DNA from: Rhodanobacter fulvus Jip2
GTDB lineage: Bacteria > Pseudomonadota > Gammaproteobacteria > Xanthomonadales > Rhodanobacteraceae
DNA length: 64,000 nucleotides
Direction of reading: 5' to 3'
NCBI RefSeq assembly: GCF_000264315.1
Contig: NZ_AJXU01000080.1
Span: 1-64,000, forward strand
The notes below the pieces were generated by a model. The model saw only the letters and a list, made by a program, of their open reading frames with translations, had not been told where the DNA came from and did no database searches. The first letter of the stretch is position 1. The number at the start of each line of letters is the position of its first letter. Of this stretch, positions 57,331-64,000 are shown one piece after another. The translations under genes were made by a program, and so were the position numbers.

Positions 57331-60300
57331 GGATCGATCCCCTGGCAGGTGACCGGCCCCAGGCGGGGCAGCGGGTCGGTGGTATCCGGGAAGCTTATCG
57401 TCATGTCGCAGCTCTGTCCGTTCCAGGTGGCGTGCAGGCGGCTGGTTTCGCCCAGCCCGGTCAGGTAGACCTCGCCACGCAGGCCTACCGGGAAAACCGT
57501 TGCCTGGGTGTCGACGGTCACTTCGGCACCAGCGGGAAGATCGCTGCCGTCATCCAGCTGGATGACGACGATCGCCCCGCGCGAACGGGTGACGGGGAAA
57601 GTCAGCGCCAGCGCGCTGTGGTAGTACGGCACCGCGTCGAGTTGCAGCCCTTTGATTTGTGCATCCATCGGCAGGTCGGCCTGTTCGATGCGGATCGGGT
57701 TTTTCTGATACGGCCGCAGGCGCGGCACCAACGCATAACCATCGCTGTCGGTGCTGCCGATTTTCTGGTTGTCGGCATAGACGCGCACGTCGGCAAAGCC
57801 CGGCACCTGGACCACCGCAAAGCTGCCGTCGATGTGGCGACTGGGAAATATCTTGCCGCTCAGCAGCGCAATCCCGCCGCGGACGCCCGCCTGATACGCC
57901 TGCCCGTCCGGGTTCGATGCCACGCCAAAGTTGTAGGTACCCACACCGTTCTGCAAGCTGAGCTCGGCCTGGCGCGGATCGCTCGCGGCAAGCCCGGCCT
58001 GCAGGCGATAACCCATGCCGGTACCCACCGGCAGGTTGTGCCGATATTGCACGGTGCCGCGGCTGTCACCGGCGCGGCTCTGGCCGCTGAAGCTGGCGCT
58101 GTCGGCCGCACCAAATGGCACGGTGAGGCTGAGTGAGAACAGCGGCGAAGGATCGCCGCCGAGAAACTGCAGCGCGGACAGCGAGAGATAGCCCAGCCAA
58201 CCGACCGAACGGTTGTAGTTCACGCCCACCAGCTCGACGTCGTCCTGGCCGCGAAAATCCTGGTGCGTGTAATTCAGACCCAACGAGCCGAAACGGCCGA
58301 CACTGGCACTCACGAATGCGCTGGAGGTCTGCCGCGGCGGACGCGCCGTCGGCAGATAACCCAGCTGGATGAAGCCGTCGGTGGTCAGCTGGGTTCGGGC
58401 GCCGTAGCTGATGTAGCGGGACTGATGCTGGATGCCCAATTCCATCAGCGCGCCCGTGCCCGCGCGATCGTGGCTGCCAGCTACGGAAGCCGTCAGCACG
58501 CCGACGTTGCCCAGCAATATCGTGCTGCCGATGCCCAGGGTCTGCTGCCCGCGAGTGGCCTCCACATGCAGCTCGCCGGTGAACCGGTCGGAAAAGCCGC
58601 GCCGCTCGGTGGCGGCAGCGACCAGCCGTCCATAGTCGTTGCTGACCCGACCGTAGTTCTCGCGCTCGAAACCCACTTCGTAGGAGTAGTCGCGCAGCCC
58701 CGACGCCAGCAGGCCGCCGCTGGCATAGAACGGCTGGGTCACCACCTGTTCGCGGCCCAGCATGTCGCGCACCACCATTCGGATGTCACCCTGGCCGGTG
58801 ACGATGGGAAGATCCTGGATGGTGAACGGCCCGCTGGGTACATCCCGCCGCAGTCGCAAGACGTTGTTGACGTAGAAATCCACGGTCGACGGCTCCGCCG
58901 CCACGCCGCCCAGCGTGGGCAGCGGAAAGCTGATGAAGCCCGGCTGGGTTGCGAAGTTGGTACCCCATTGCACGCCGCCGAAACGTACGCCGCGGCCCCA
59001 ACTACTGGGCGCGCTGATCACGTCGCCCAAGCGCAGGCTGGCCATGTCCGCCGGGCGGTCGTGGGTCCAGGTGGTGTCCAGGCGCAGCGTCCGATTTCTG
59101 CCATCGCGATGTCGCGCCAGGAATGTACTCGAACCGCTACCCCAGCCGCCAAATACGCCCGCCTCCAGCAACGCGTTGACGTGCGACGACCCATGCGCGC
59201 CGCGTGCGCCGAAGATGTCGTAATTGACGTAGCCGCCGGGCGGCGAAGGCGTCGGCTGGTCGGCGGCGCGCGAGATGCCGCTGAAATGGGTGGCTGCGAA
59301 CCGGCTCGCCGATACGTCCAGCAGCAGCGTGCCTTGCGACGGGTCGATCCGATAAGTCAGCCCCGCGATCGCCGACAGCGGAAGGTAGTCGTCCGTGCCA
59401 TGGGTGACTGCGACGACGTCGGCGACCGGGATGCGCCAGCGTTCGAGGTCGGCGGCGCGAACCAGCACATTTCCGCTGGCATCCTGCAGCACCAGCACGG
59501 TGTCCTCGGGCGTGCCATTCACATGCACCTCGAACCAGGCCTCCGTCAGGGCGTCGCTGGTATCCCGCGATGGCGCAGCGACAGGTGCAGGCGGCATCGG
59601 CGCGGGCGTCGCCACGGTCGTACTGGAGACCGCGTCCACAGAGGCGGGTGGCGTATCCAGCGGGGGTACCGGCATGGTCACGGTTGGAACGATGTCCACC
59701 ACCAGCCGATAGGTGTGATTGTTGACCGGTGCGAGATGGAAAATCTGCAGGGCGATGGCGGTCGGCGTGGTCAGATCCATGCGCGTAACGGCCGCATCGC
59801 GACTGAACCGGACCGACGTCAGAAACGGGTTGCGCCTGATCTTGTCCGGCAGGCTTTGCAATACCGCATCCAGCACAACGTCCCCCAGGTCGACGGCGAG
59901 CGTTTCACCGGGCTCGGTCGGGTTGATGACACGAGCCTGGATGGGACGGTCAGACTCCAGCACCAGCCGGACGCGGTCCGGTACCAGCGCTGCCTGGACG
60001 TTGCTCACGTGGACCACGCCCGGTGCCGCAGGCGTTGCCACAGCGTCGGAGGGGATCAGTCCAACGGTGGAGTTTTCCTGACCTGGTTCCACCGGATCGC
60101 GGTAGAAATCCATCACCAGACGGTCAGCGTGACCATCGCCGGAGCGCAGGTTGAACATCCGCGGCGTGATGCTCGTTGGCGCGGTCAGCTCCATCCGCGT
60201 GCCAGTGCCTGTGGGAGAAAGCCGGACACCGGCGATGAAGGGATTGTTCGCACCGATCGCCTTGCCCAGGCCGGCGAGGGTCTGCCCCATCGACACGTCA

Positions 60301-60587
60301 TCGAGATCGACGACCAGCGCGCCGGTACGTGCATCACGCTCCATCCGGGCGCGGATCGGCTTGTCCGATTCCAGCACCAGCCGGGTGTGTTCCGTATCCA
60401 AACCCACACGTACAGCCTGCACCTCGACTGCCGCCTTCGACGTATCGGGCACAGTGGCCAACAGCACGGCAAGACATGCCACGGCGGCGCTGGTTCTGTG
60501 CGCGGGTACGAAAGAACGACGGAGGTCGGCACGCAGGCCAACACGTGGGGAAACAGGCGTGACTGCGGCGGGCCCCGAACGCGTCAT
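57327..60587 (-). CDS. Outer-membrane fimbrial usher with two N-terminal AMIN domains
   Basis: 1086 residues, about 250-300 longer than usual CsuD-type ushers. A signal region (about 30-52) precedes two related AMIN-like domains at about 54-162 and 192-300. Both carry the block RLVLESD(K/R)PI(R/Q)AR, then a VDL strand, NPF, VR(L/F)S, TRM and a closing RLV(M/V)D strand. A Pro-rich linker (301-342) leads to the usher: N-terminal domain (AWFEVHVNGTPEDTVLVL), a 24-strand barrel with plug (GQGDIRMVVRDMLGREQVV) and C-terminal domains ending in GPVTCQG. AMIN domains bind peptidoglycan in AmiC and PilQ. The fusion would tie a pilus usher to the cell wall. Chaperone and pilin genes flank it. Confidence 0.88.
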   Translation of the reverse strand: MTRSGPAAVTPVSPRVGLRADLRRSFVPAHRTSAAVACLAVLLATVPDTSKAAVEVQAVRVGLDTEHTRLVLESDKPIRARMERDARTGALVVDLDDVSMGQTLAGLGKAIGANNPFIAGVRLSPTGTGTRMELTAPTSITPRMFNLRSGDGHADRLVMDFYRDPVEPGQENSTVGLIPSDAVATPAAPGVVHVSNVQAALVPDRVRLVLESDRPIQARVINPTEPGETLAVDLGDVVLDAVLQSLPDKIRRNPFLTSVRFSRDAAVTRMDLTTPTAIALQIFHLAPVNNHTYRLVVDIVPTVTMPVPPLDTPPASVDAVSSTTVATPAPMPPAPVAAPSRDTSDALTEAWFEVHVNGTPEDTVLVLQDASGNVLVRAADLERWRIPVADVVAVTHGTDDYLPLSAIAGLTYRIDPSQGTLLLDVSASRFAATHFSGISRAADQPTPSPPGGYVNYDIFGARGAHGSSHVNALLEAGVFGGWGSGSSTFLARHRDGRNRTLRLDTTWTHDRPADMASLRLGDVISAPSSWGRGVRFGGVQWGTNFATQPGFISFPLPTLGGVAAEPSTVDFYVNNVLRLRRDVPSGPFTIQDLPIVTGQGDIRMVVRDMLGREQVVTQPFYASGGLLASGLRDYSYEVGFERENYGRVSNDYGRLVAAATERRGFSDRFTGELHVEATRGQQTLGIGSTILLGNVGVLTASVAGSHDRAGTGALMELGIQHQSRYISYGARTQLTTDGFIQLGYLPTARPPRQTSSAFVSASVGRFGSLGLNYTHQDFRGQDDVELVGVNYNRSVGWLGYLSLSALQFLGGDPSPLFSLSLTVPFGAADSASFSGQSRAGDSRGTVQYRHNLPVGTGMGYRLQAGLAASDPRQAELSLQNGVGTYNFGVASNPDGQAYQAGVRGGIALLSGKIFPSRHIDGSFAVVQVPGFADVRVYADNQKIGSTDSDGYALVPRLRPYQKNPIRIEQADLPMDAQIKGLQLDAVPYYHSALALTFPVTRSRGAIVVIQLDDGSDLPAGAEVTVDTQATVFPVGLRGEVYLTGLGETSRLHATWNGQSCDMTISFPDTTDPLPRLGPVTCQGIDP

Positions 60588-60650
60588 CTTCCACTGGGCG
60601 CGGATCGCACCCGTTCGGACTGCAATGGCGGCGTCTGGATCACGGTCCGC

Positions 60651-61373
60651 TTACTTTTCGGCCACGATCAGGTCGGTCTGCATGCTGCGGCCATCGGACT
60701 GTGCAGCAAGATGCAGTTTGCTGCCGGGCGCGATCGGGGTGTTCAACAGCCAATTGCGTGTGGCGCCGGGCAACACGTAAACGATGTGGTCTTCCATAGG
60801 TACGGGGTTTTTGCCCGACGTGGTGGAAAGCTTGAAGTGGCTCAGGCGTGCGTGTGTCTGGCCTCGGTTGGTCACATGGATCCGGGTCTGGCCTGTGGCG
60901 GTTCGCTCCGCCTGCCATTCCAGTTGCGGCACCGCCCCTCCATGTTTGAGGACGAAAATCGGCAGACTGATCTGCAGATTCATCCGCAAACCGCTGAAAC
61001 CGGGTTTGGGAGGTGGCGGCACTTCACGCAAAAACAGTCGATAGGCCCGTTCAGTGGTGTCGGGCGGCCGCCGCGATCCCACGCGGACCACCTGGGTGCC
61101 ACCCGGGGCAATCGTGAAGATGGGTGGTGTCGCCAGGATGTCCGTGGTCGGAAGGTACTTGTCCTCGCCATTCGGCTGTGACCAGCCCATGGCCTCGAGC
61201 TGGATCACCGCCGCTTCCGTACCTGTATTGCGCACAGTCAACGCCCCGACTGGCTGGCCTCGTGTCAACGTTGCCGATACCGGGCTGACCTGGAACGATC
61301 CGGCGATCGCCGAGCTGACGGCGATCGCGAAAAGAACCAGGCCGCAAGCGGCCTGGGAGAGAATCGTTCTCAT
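60651..61373 (-). CDS. Periplasmic pilus chaperone (archaic chaperone-usher type)
   Basis: 240 residues: a signal peptide (about 1-24) and two immunoglobulin-like domains. SFQVSPVSATLTRGQPVGALTVRNTG is the first-domain start. IAPGGTQVVRVG, then YRLFLREVPPPP is the conserved subunit-binding edge. The second domain is about 140-240. It should hold the two SCPU subunits by donor-strand complementation and deliver them to the usher. Its start is 5 bases after the pilin stop. Confidence 0.9.
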   Translation of the reverse strand: MRTILSQAACGLVLFAIAVSSAIAGSFQVSPVSATLTRGQPVGALTVRNTGTEAAVIQLEAMGWSQPNGEDKYLPTTDILATPPIFTIAPGGTQVVRVGSRRPPDTTERAYRLFLREVPPPPKPGFSGLRMNLQISLPIFVLKHGGAVPQLEWQAERTATGQTRIHVTNRGQTHARLSHFKLSTTSGKNPVPMEDHIVYVLPGATRNWLLNTPIAPGSKLHLAAQSDGRSMQTDLIVAEK

Positions 61374-61378
61374 GGTTT

Positions 61379-61930
61379 TCAGAAAGTCACCGTGACCAAT
61401 ACGGTATCGGAGTAGGTGTCCGCTTTGACGTTTTGGCCTTTGGGTGCACTTCCGTATACGACGACGGAATCCGAGGCGCCGGTTCCCGTGACCACCTGCC
61501 CGGTCCCCGCGTCATTGCCCCAGACCGTGGCGCAGGCGGTGCTGTCCTGGCACAGGCTGTAAGAGAGATACTCGTCGGTATTGGTCGCGCCAACCATCCG
61601 GCGCAGCGGCGCGGTATCCGTGGAGCCGGTGTCGGAATTGGCACCTTGGCCGAGCGTGATGGTCGCACTGGAGCCATTGGTGCAGGTGGTGGCAATGGCG
61701 CCGGAACTCGTCGTGAGATCGATGCCCGTGCTGGCGTTGTCCGCTACCGGATCGTAGGTGCCGAAGGCTACCTCGGTGGTCGAGTCCACAGTGCAGCTCG
61801 CGGTGACGGTGGCGGAAACGGACAGATTATCGGTGTCGGTGCCGGCGATGGCCGTGCCGCTGACGGCAGCAAACGCCGCGATCAGCGCCGCGGCGACGGT
61901 GGAGCGGGTAAAGCGCGTTTTGGTTTGCAT
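61379..61930 (-). CDS. Spore-coat-U-domain major pilin
   Basis: 183 residues. Signal peptide TVAAALIAAFAAVSGTAIAG, then an SCPU domain: LSVSATVTASCTVDSTTEVAFGTYDP with the first Cys, IATTCTNGSSATITLGQG with the second, and SDTVLVTVTF as the closing strand. Ser/Thr/Asp-rich composition and position first in the operon fit a major shaft pilin of the Csu type. AGGGGAAAAC lies before ATG 61930; an upstream in-frame ATG (61978) would place residues before the signal peptide. Confidence 0.88.
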   Translation of the reverse strand: MQTKTRFTRSTVAAALIAAFAAVSGTAIAGTDTDNLSVSATVTASCTVDSTTEVAFGTYDPVADNASTGIDLTTSSGAIATTCTNGSSATITLGQGANSDTGSTDTAPLRRMVGATNTDEYLSYSLCQDSTACATVWGNDAGTGQVVTGTGASDSVVVYGSAPKGQNVKADTYSDTVLVTVTF

Positions 61931-62480
61931 GTTTGTTTTCCCCTGCAAGTAATGTGACCGCCATTGAGGCTGGGTCAATCACGAAGTACCGCGGTTGAAG
62001 GAATTGTCGAAAACGTGTCGTCTGATGGTGTGCCAGACCGGCTTGAAACCCGATGCAAGAAGCAGGCTAAAACGCGAATTTCCGGATGCATGAAAATCTC
62101 CAGCCAGAAAAAATGTGACACACATCTCATTTTCTTCGGGTATGGGGGAGGCCGGTCCGTTGCTTGGCTTTGAATGGGTATCTCCCTCGTCAATTCATCG
62201 GCGTCGGAGAAAAACTCTTGAGTTCGCATGGAAAGACAGACGATTGAAAGTCATGGGGTTGGCGCGCTCAGTGGATGGAAATTGTCGCGCTTGTTTCGCC
62301 GCCTTCATATTCGAGTGCTTGCGTCACTCCCCGGTTTTTATTCGCTGCCATTGGCCATGCCGCGGCTGGCACGCAAACCACCAATGTTTCCAAATGCGAG
62401 TCAATGTGCCGTGGAGTGGGAAGATGTCTTGTAGTCGGTCGGACGCGTGCATCGACCGCAACCTCCACGGAGTCTGAGTC
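61931..62480. other. 550-base gap between the fimbrial operon and panE, lower GC
   Basis: The stretch is visibly richer in A and T than its surroundings (for example CAGCCAGAAAAAATGTGACA near 62101). Short open frames exist but none has a ribosome site plus a recognisable product. It must hold the promoter of the fimbrial operon on the minus strand and that of panE on the plus strand. I could not place either, and I saw no riboswitch I know. Confidence 0.5.
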
Positions 62481-63416
62481 ATGCGTATTCTGGTTATCGG
62501 TGCCGGTGCCACCGGCGGTTATTTCGGCGGGCGTCTGCTGCAGCACGGACGCGACGTCACGTTCCTGGTGCGCGAGCGTCGTGCGGCGCAACTGGCGCAG
62601 CACGGCCTGGCGATCCACAGCTTCGCTGGCGATGTGAATCTCCCGGCGCCGCCGACCGTGTTGGCGACGGAGCTGCGCGAGCCGTACGACCTGATCCTGC
62701 TCAGCTGCAAGGCCTACGGCCTGGAGCAAGCGATGGCGGATATCGCACCGGCGGTGGGGCCGGATACCGTGATCCTTCCGCTGCTGAACGGCATGCGCCA
62801 GCTCGACCTGCTGGAGGCGCGTTTCGGCGCGCAGCATGTGCTGGGCGGGCAGTGCGTGATCGCCGCCACGCTGGATGCGGATGGCGCCGTGCAGCATCTG
62901 AATCAGACGCACGGCCTCACCTTTGGCGAACGCGATGGCAGCGCGTCCGAACGCATGCAGCGCATCACGCGCGAGCTGAGCGACGCGGGCTTCGATGCTC
63001 GCCCAAGCCAGCACGTGCTGCAGGACATGTGGGACAAATGGGTGTTCCTGGCGTCGCTGGCCGGCATCACTTGCCTGATGCGCGGCCCGGTCGGCGCTAT
63101 CGTCGCCGCACCCGGCGGTACCGAGGCGGCGCTGGCGTTGCTGGAGGAATGCCGCGCGGTGGCGGAACGCGCCGGCCACGCGCCGGGCGAGGCCATCCTG
63201 CAACGCGCCCGCGGCGTGCTCACCGAGGCCGGTTCGGACCTCACCGCGTCGATGCTGCGCGACCTGCAGCACGGCCATGCGATCGAGGCCGACCACGTCA
63301 TCGGCGACATGCTGGCGCGTGCCGATCCGCAGCAGGCCGCGTCGTCGCTGTTGGCGGTGGTCTACGCTCACCTGAGGGTGTACGAGGCGGGCCGGACGGA
63401 TACACGACCAGCCTGA
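62481..63416 (+). CDS. panE: 2-dehydropantoate 2-reductase (ApbA/PanE family)
   Basis: 311 residues. The Rossmann motif IGAGATGGYFGGRL is at 6-19. CKAYGLEQAM and PLLNGM (with the conserved Lys and Asn) follow. MWDKWVFLASLAGITCL is the dimer/active-site helix with the family Lys, and GSDLTASMLRDLQHGHAIEADHVIGDM is the C-terminal signature with Ser, Asp and Glu. It reduces ketopantoate to pantoate for coenzyme A. Many genomes carry PanE paralogues of uncertain substrate, so the exact role is less sure than the family. Confidence 0.88.
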   Translation: MRILVIGAGATGGYFGGRLLQHGRDVTFLVRERRAAQLAQHGLAIHSFAGDVNLPAPPTVLATELREPYDLILLSCKAYGLEQAMADIAPAVGPDTVILPLLNGMRQLDLLEARFGAQHVLGGQCVIAATLDADGAVQHLNQTHGLTFGERDGSASERMQRITRELSDAGFDARPSQHVLQDMWDKWVFLASLAGITCLMRGPVGAIVAAPGGTEAALALLEECRAVAERAGHAPGEAILQRARGVLTEAGSDLTASMLRDLQHGHAIEADHVIGDMLARADPQQAASSLLAVVYAHLRVYEAGRTDTRPA

Positions 63417-63515
63417 TGGTTTGCCATCTGGCCATGCGCCAGAAGTGTCCAGGCCCATCTGCCACATGCCGCAGATCATGGTGGCCGGACGCAGCCGCGC
63501 ACTATCATCCGCGGC

Positions 63516-64000
63516 ATGACCGAACCTGATGACCTGACCTTTCGCACGGCGCGCGCCGCCGATGCCGCCGCCATCGTCGCGCTGGTGGAATCCGCCTATC
63601 GCGGCGAATCGGGCCTGCGCGGCTGGACCACCGAATCGAACCTGCTCGACGGCCGGCGCACCAATATCGACGACGTGCTGACGTTGATCGCCGGGCCGCA
63701 CAGCCAACTGCTGCTGGCCGAACGCGGCGGCAAATTGATGGCCTGCTGCCAACTGGAGCGCCGGGACGACAGCGGTTATTTCGGCATGTTCGCCGTCGAC
63801 CCGCTGGCGCAGGGCGCGGGCCTGGGCAAACGCGTGCTGGCCGAGGCCGAGCGCATCGTGGGCGAAACCTGGGGCTGCGCCACGTTGCGCATGACGGTAA
63901 TCGTGCAGCGCGATGAACTCATCGCCTGGTATGGCCGCCGCGGTTACCGGCGCACCGGGCAGTTCGAACCATTTCCCTATGGCGACGAGCGTTTCGGGAT
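63516..64000 (+). CDS. GNAT-family N-acetyltransferase, cut by the window end
   Basis: 161 complete codons are visible from ATG 63516 (MTEPDDLTFRTARAADAAAI) and the frame is still open at 64000. The acetyl-CoA loop GYFGMFAVDPLAQGAGLG and helix KRVLAEAERIV lie at about 88-118. Then come TLRMTVIVQRDELIAWYGRR and GYRRTGQFEPFPYGDERFG, the end of the GNAT fold. So only a few residues are probably missing. The substrate is unknown. Confidence 0.87.
   Translation, partial: MTEPDDLTFRTARAADAAAIVALVESAYRGESGLRGWTTESNLLDGRRTNIDDVLTLIAGPHSQLLLAERGGKLMACCQLERRDDSGYFGMFAVDPLAQGAGLGKRVLAEAERIVGETWGCATLRMTVIVQRDELIAWYGRRGYRRTGQFEPFPYGDERFG

Noticed and set aside
58263-61181. A 972-codon plus-strand frame opposite the usher and chaperone
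   Set aside because: Antisense shadow; the minus-strand operon is coherent and has signal peptides and family motifs.
61979-62470. Searched for a cyclic-di-GMP riboswitch controlling the fimbrial operon
   Set aside because: The expected conserved core was not found on either strand; one CAAACC-like match lacks its partners.
62115-62477. Short plus-strand frames in the gap before panE
   Set aside because: No ribosome site, no recognisable motif, and they run into the panE leader.

Overview
The window is a stretch of chromosome from a high-GC gammaproteobacterium of the order Lysobacterales (Xanthomonadales), most likely family Rhodanobacteraceae (Rhodanobacter/Dyella-like). The clues are an XVIPCD-type secretion tail in the first gene, two adjacent half-size pqiA genes ahead of pqiBC, the gene order leuS-lptE-holA-nadD ... 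rsfS-rlmH-maf, an Rrf2-controlled sufBCDS operon, the murU/amgK recycling pair, and dense families of short palindromic repeats. I saw no rRNA, tRNA, CRISPR array, prophage or transposase.

Layout. 1-5.6 kb: the end of a possible type IV secretion effector, recQ, a LacI-type regulator, and an ECF sigma factor with a coupled membrane protein. 5.6-10.8 kb: a DUF4442 protein, the thioredoxin-like co-chaperone ybbN/cnoX, and the lipid-transport operon pqiA1-pqiA2-pqiB-pqiC. 10.9-16.1 kb: leuS-lptE-holA-nadD. 16.2-25.4 kb: a block that separates nadD from its usual partner rsfS. It holds a Fur-boxed iron-uptake operon (TonB receptor, two small membrane proteins, PepSY protein) and a stress island (msrB, dipZ, sigF, nrsF, methionine-rich peptide). 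25.5-28.6 kb: rsfS, rlmH, a GNAT, maf, a CPBP protease. 28.7-33.1 kb: a MAPEG protein, ypfJ, the arsenic operon arsR-arsI-arsC-acr3, and a frameshifted ykgJ. 33.2-38.3 kb: two DEAD-box helicases around fghA, and a methyltransferase. 38.5-40.8 kb: slyD, murU, amgK. 41-47 kb: a czcCBA metal-efflux operon with a His/Cys-rich leader gene. 47-48.8 kb: glnK-amt behind a sigma-54-like promoter. 49-56 kb: sufR-sufBCDS and a PLP decarboxylase. 56-62 kb: nei and a four-gene archaic chaperone-usher operon. 62.5-64 kb: panE and a GNAT cut by the window end.

The most notable system lies at 20.8-25.3 kb. An ECF sigma factor and its NrsF anti-sigma factor precede a secreted peptide with 14 Met in about 76 mature residues. 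A Tat-exported MsrB and a DsbD/DipZ-type electron carrier are transcribed away from them. Three copies of one exact promoter pattern, GTAACC-N16-CGAA, stand in front of sigF, in front of dipZ (opposite strand) and in front of the peptide gene. This resembles the SigF/NrsF/MrpX/YedY hypochlorite defence known from Azospira, but with MsrB plus DipZ in place of the YedYZ (MsrPQ) reductase. I infer that it is a periplasmic oxidant-scavenging cycle: the peptide is oxidised, MsrB reduces it, and DipZ brings the electrons.

Other points: an outer-membrane usher carrying two N-terminal AMIN (peptidoglycan-binding) domains; palindromic repeats inserted in frame inside leuS and inside the czcB signal peptide; and a run of 14-base tandem repeats that makes two five-codon mini-ORFs just before the PepSY gene.
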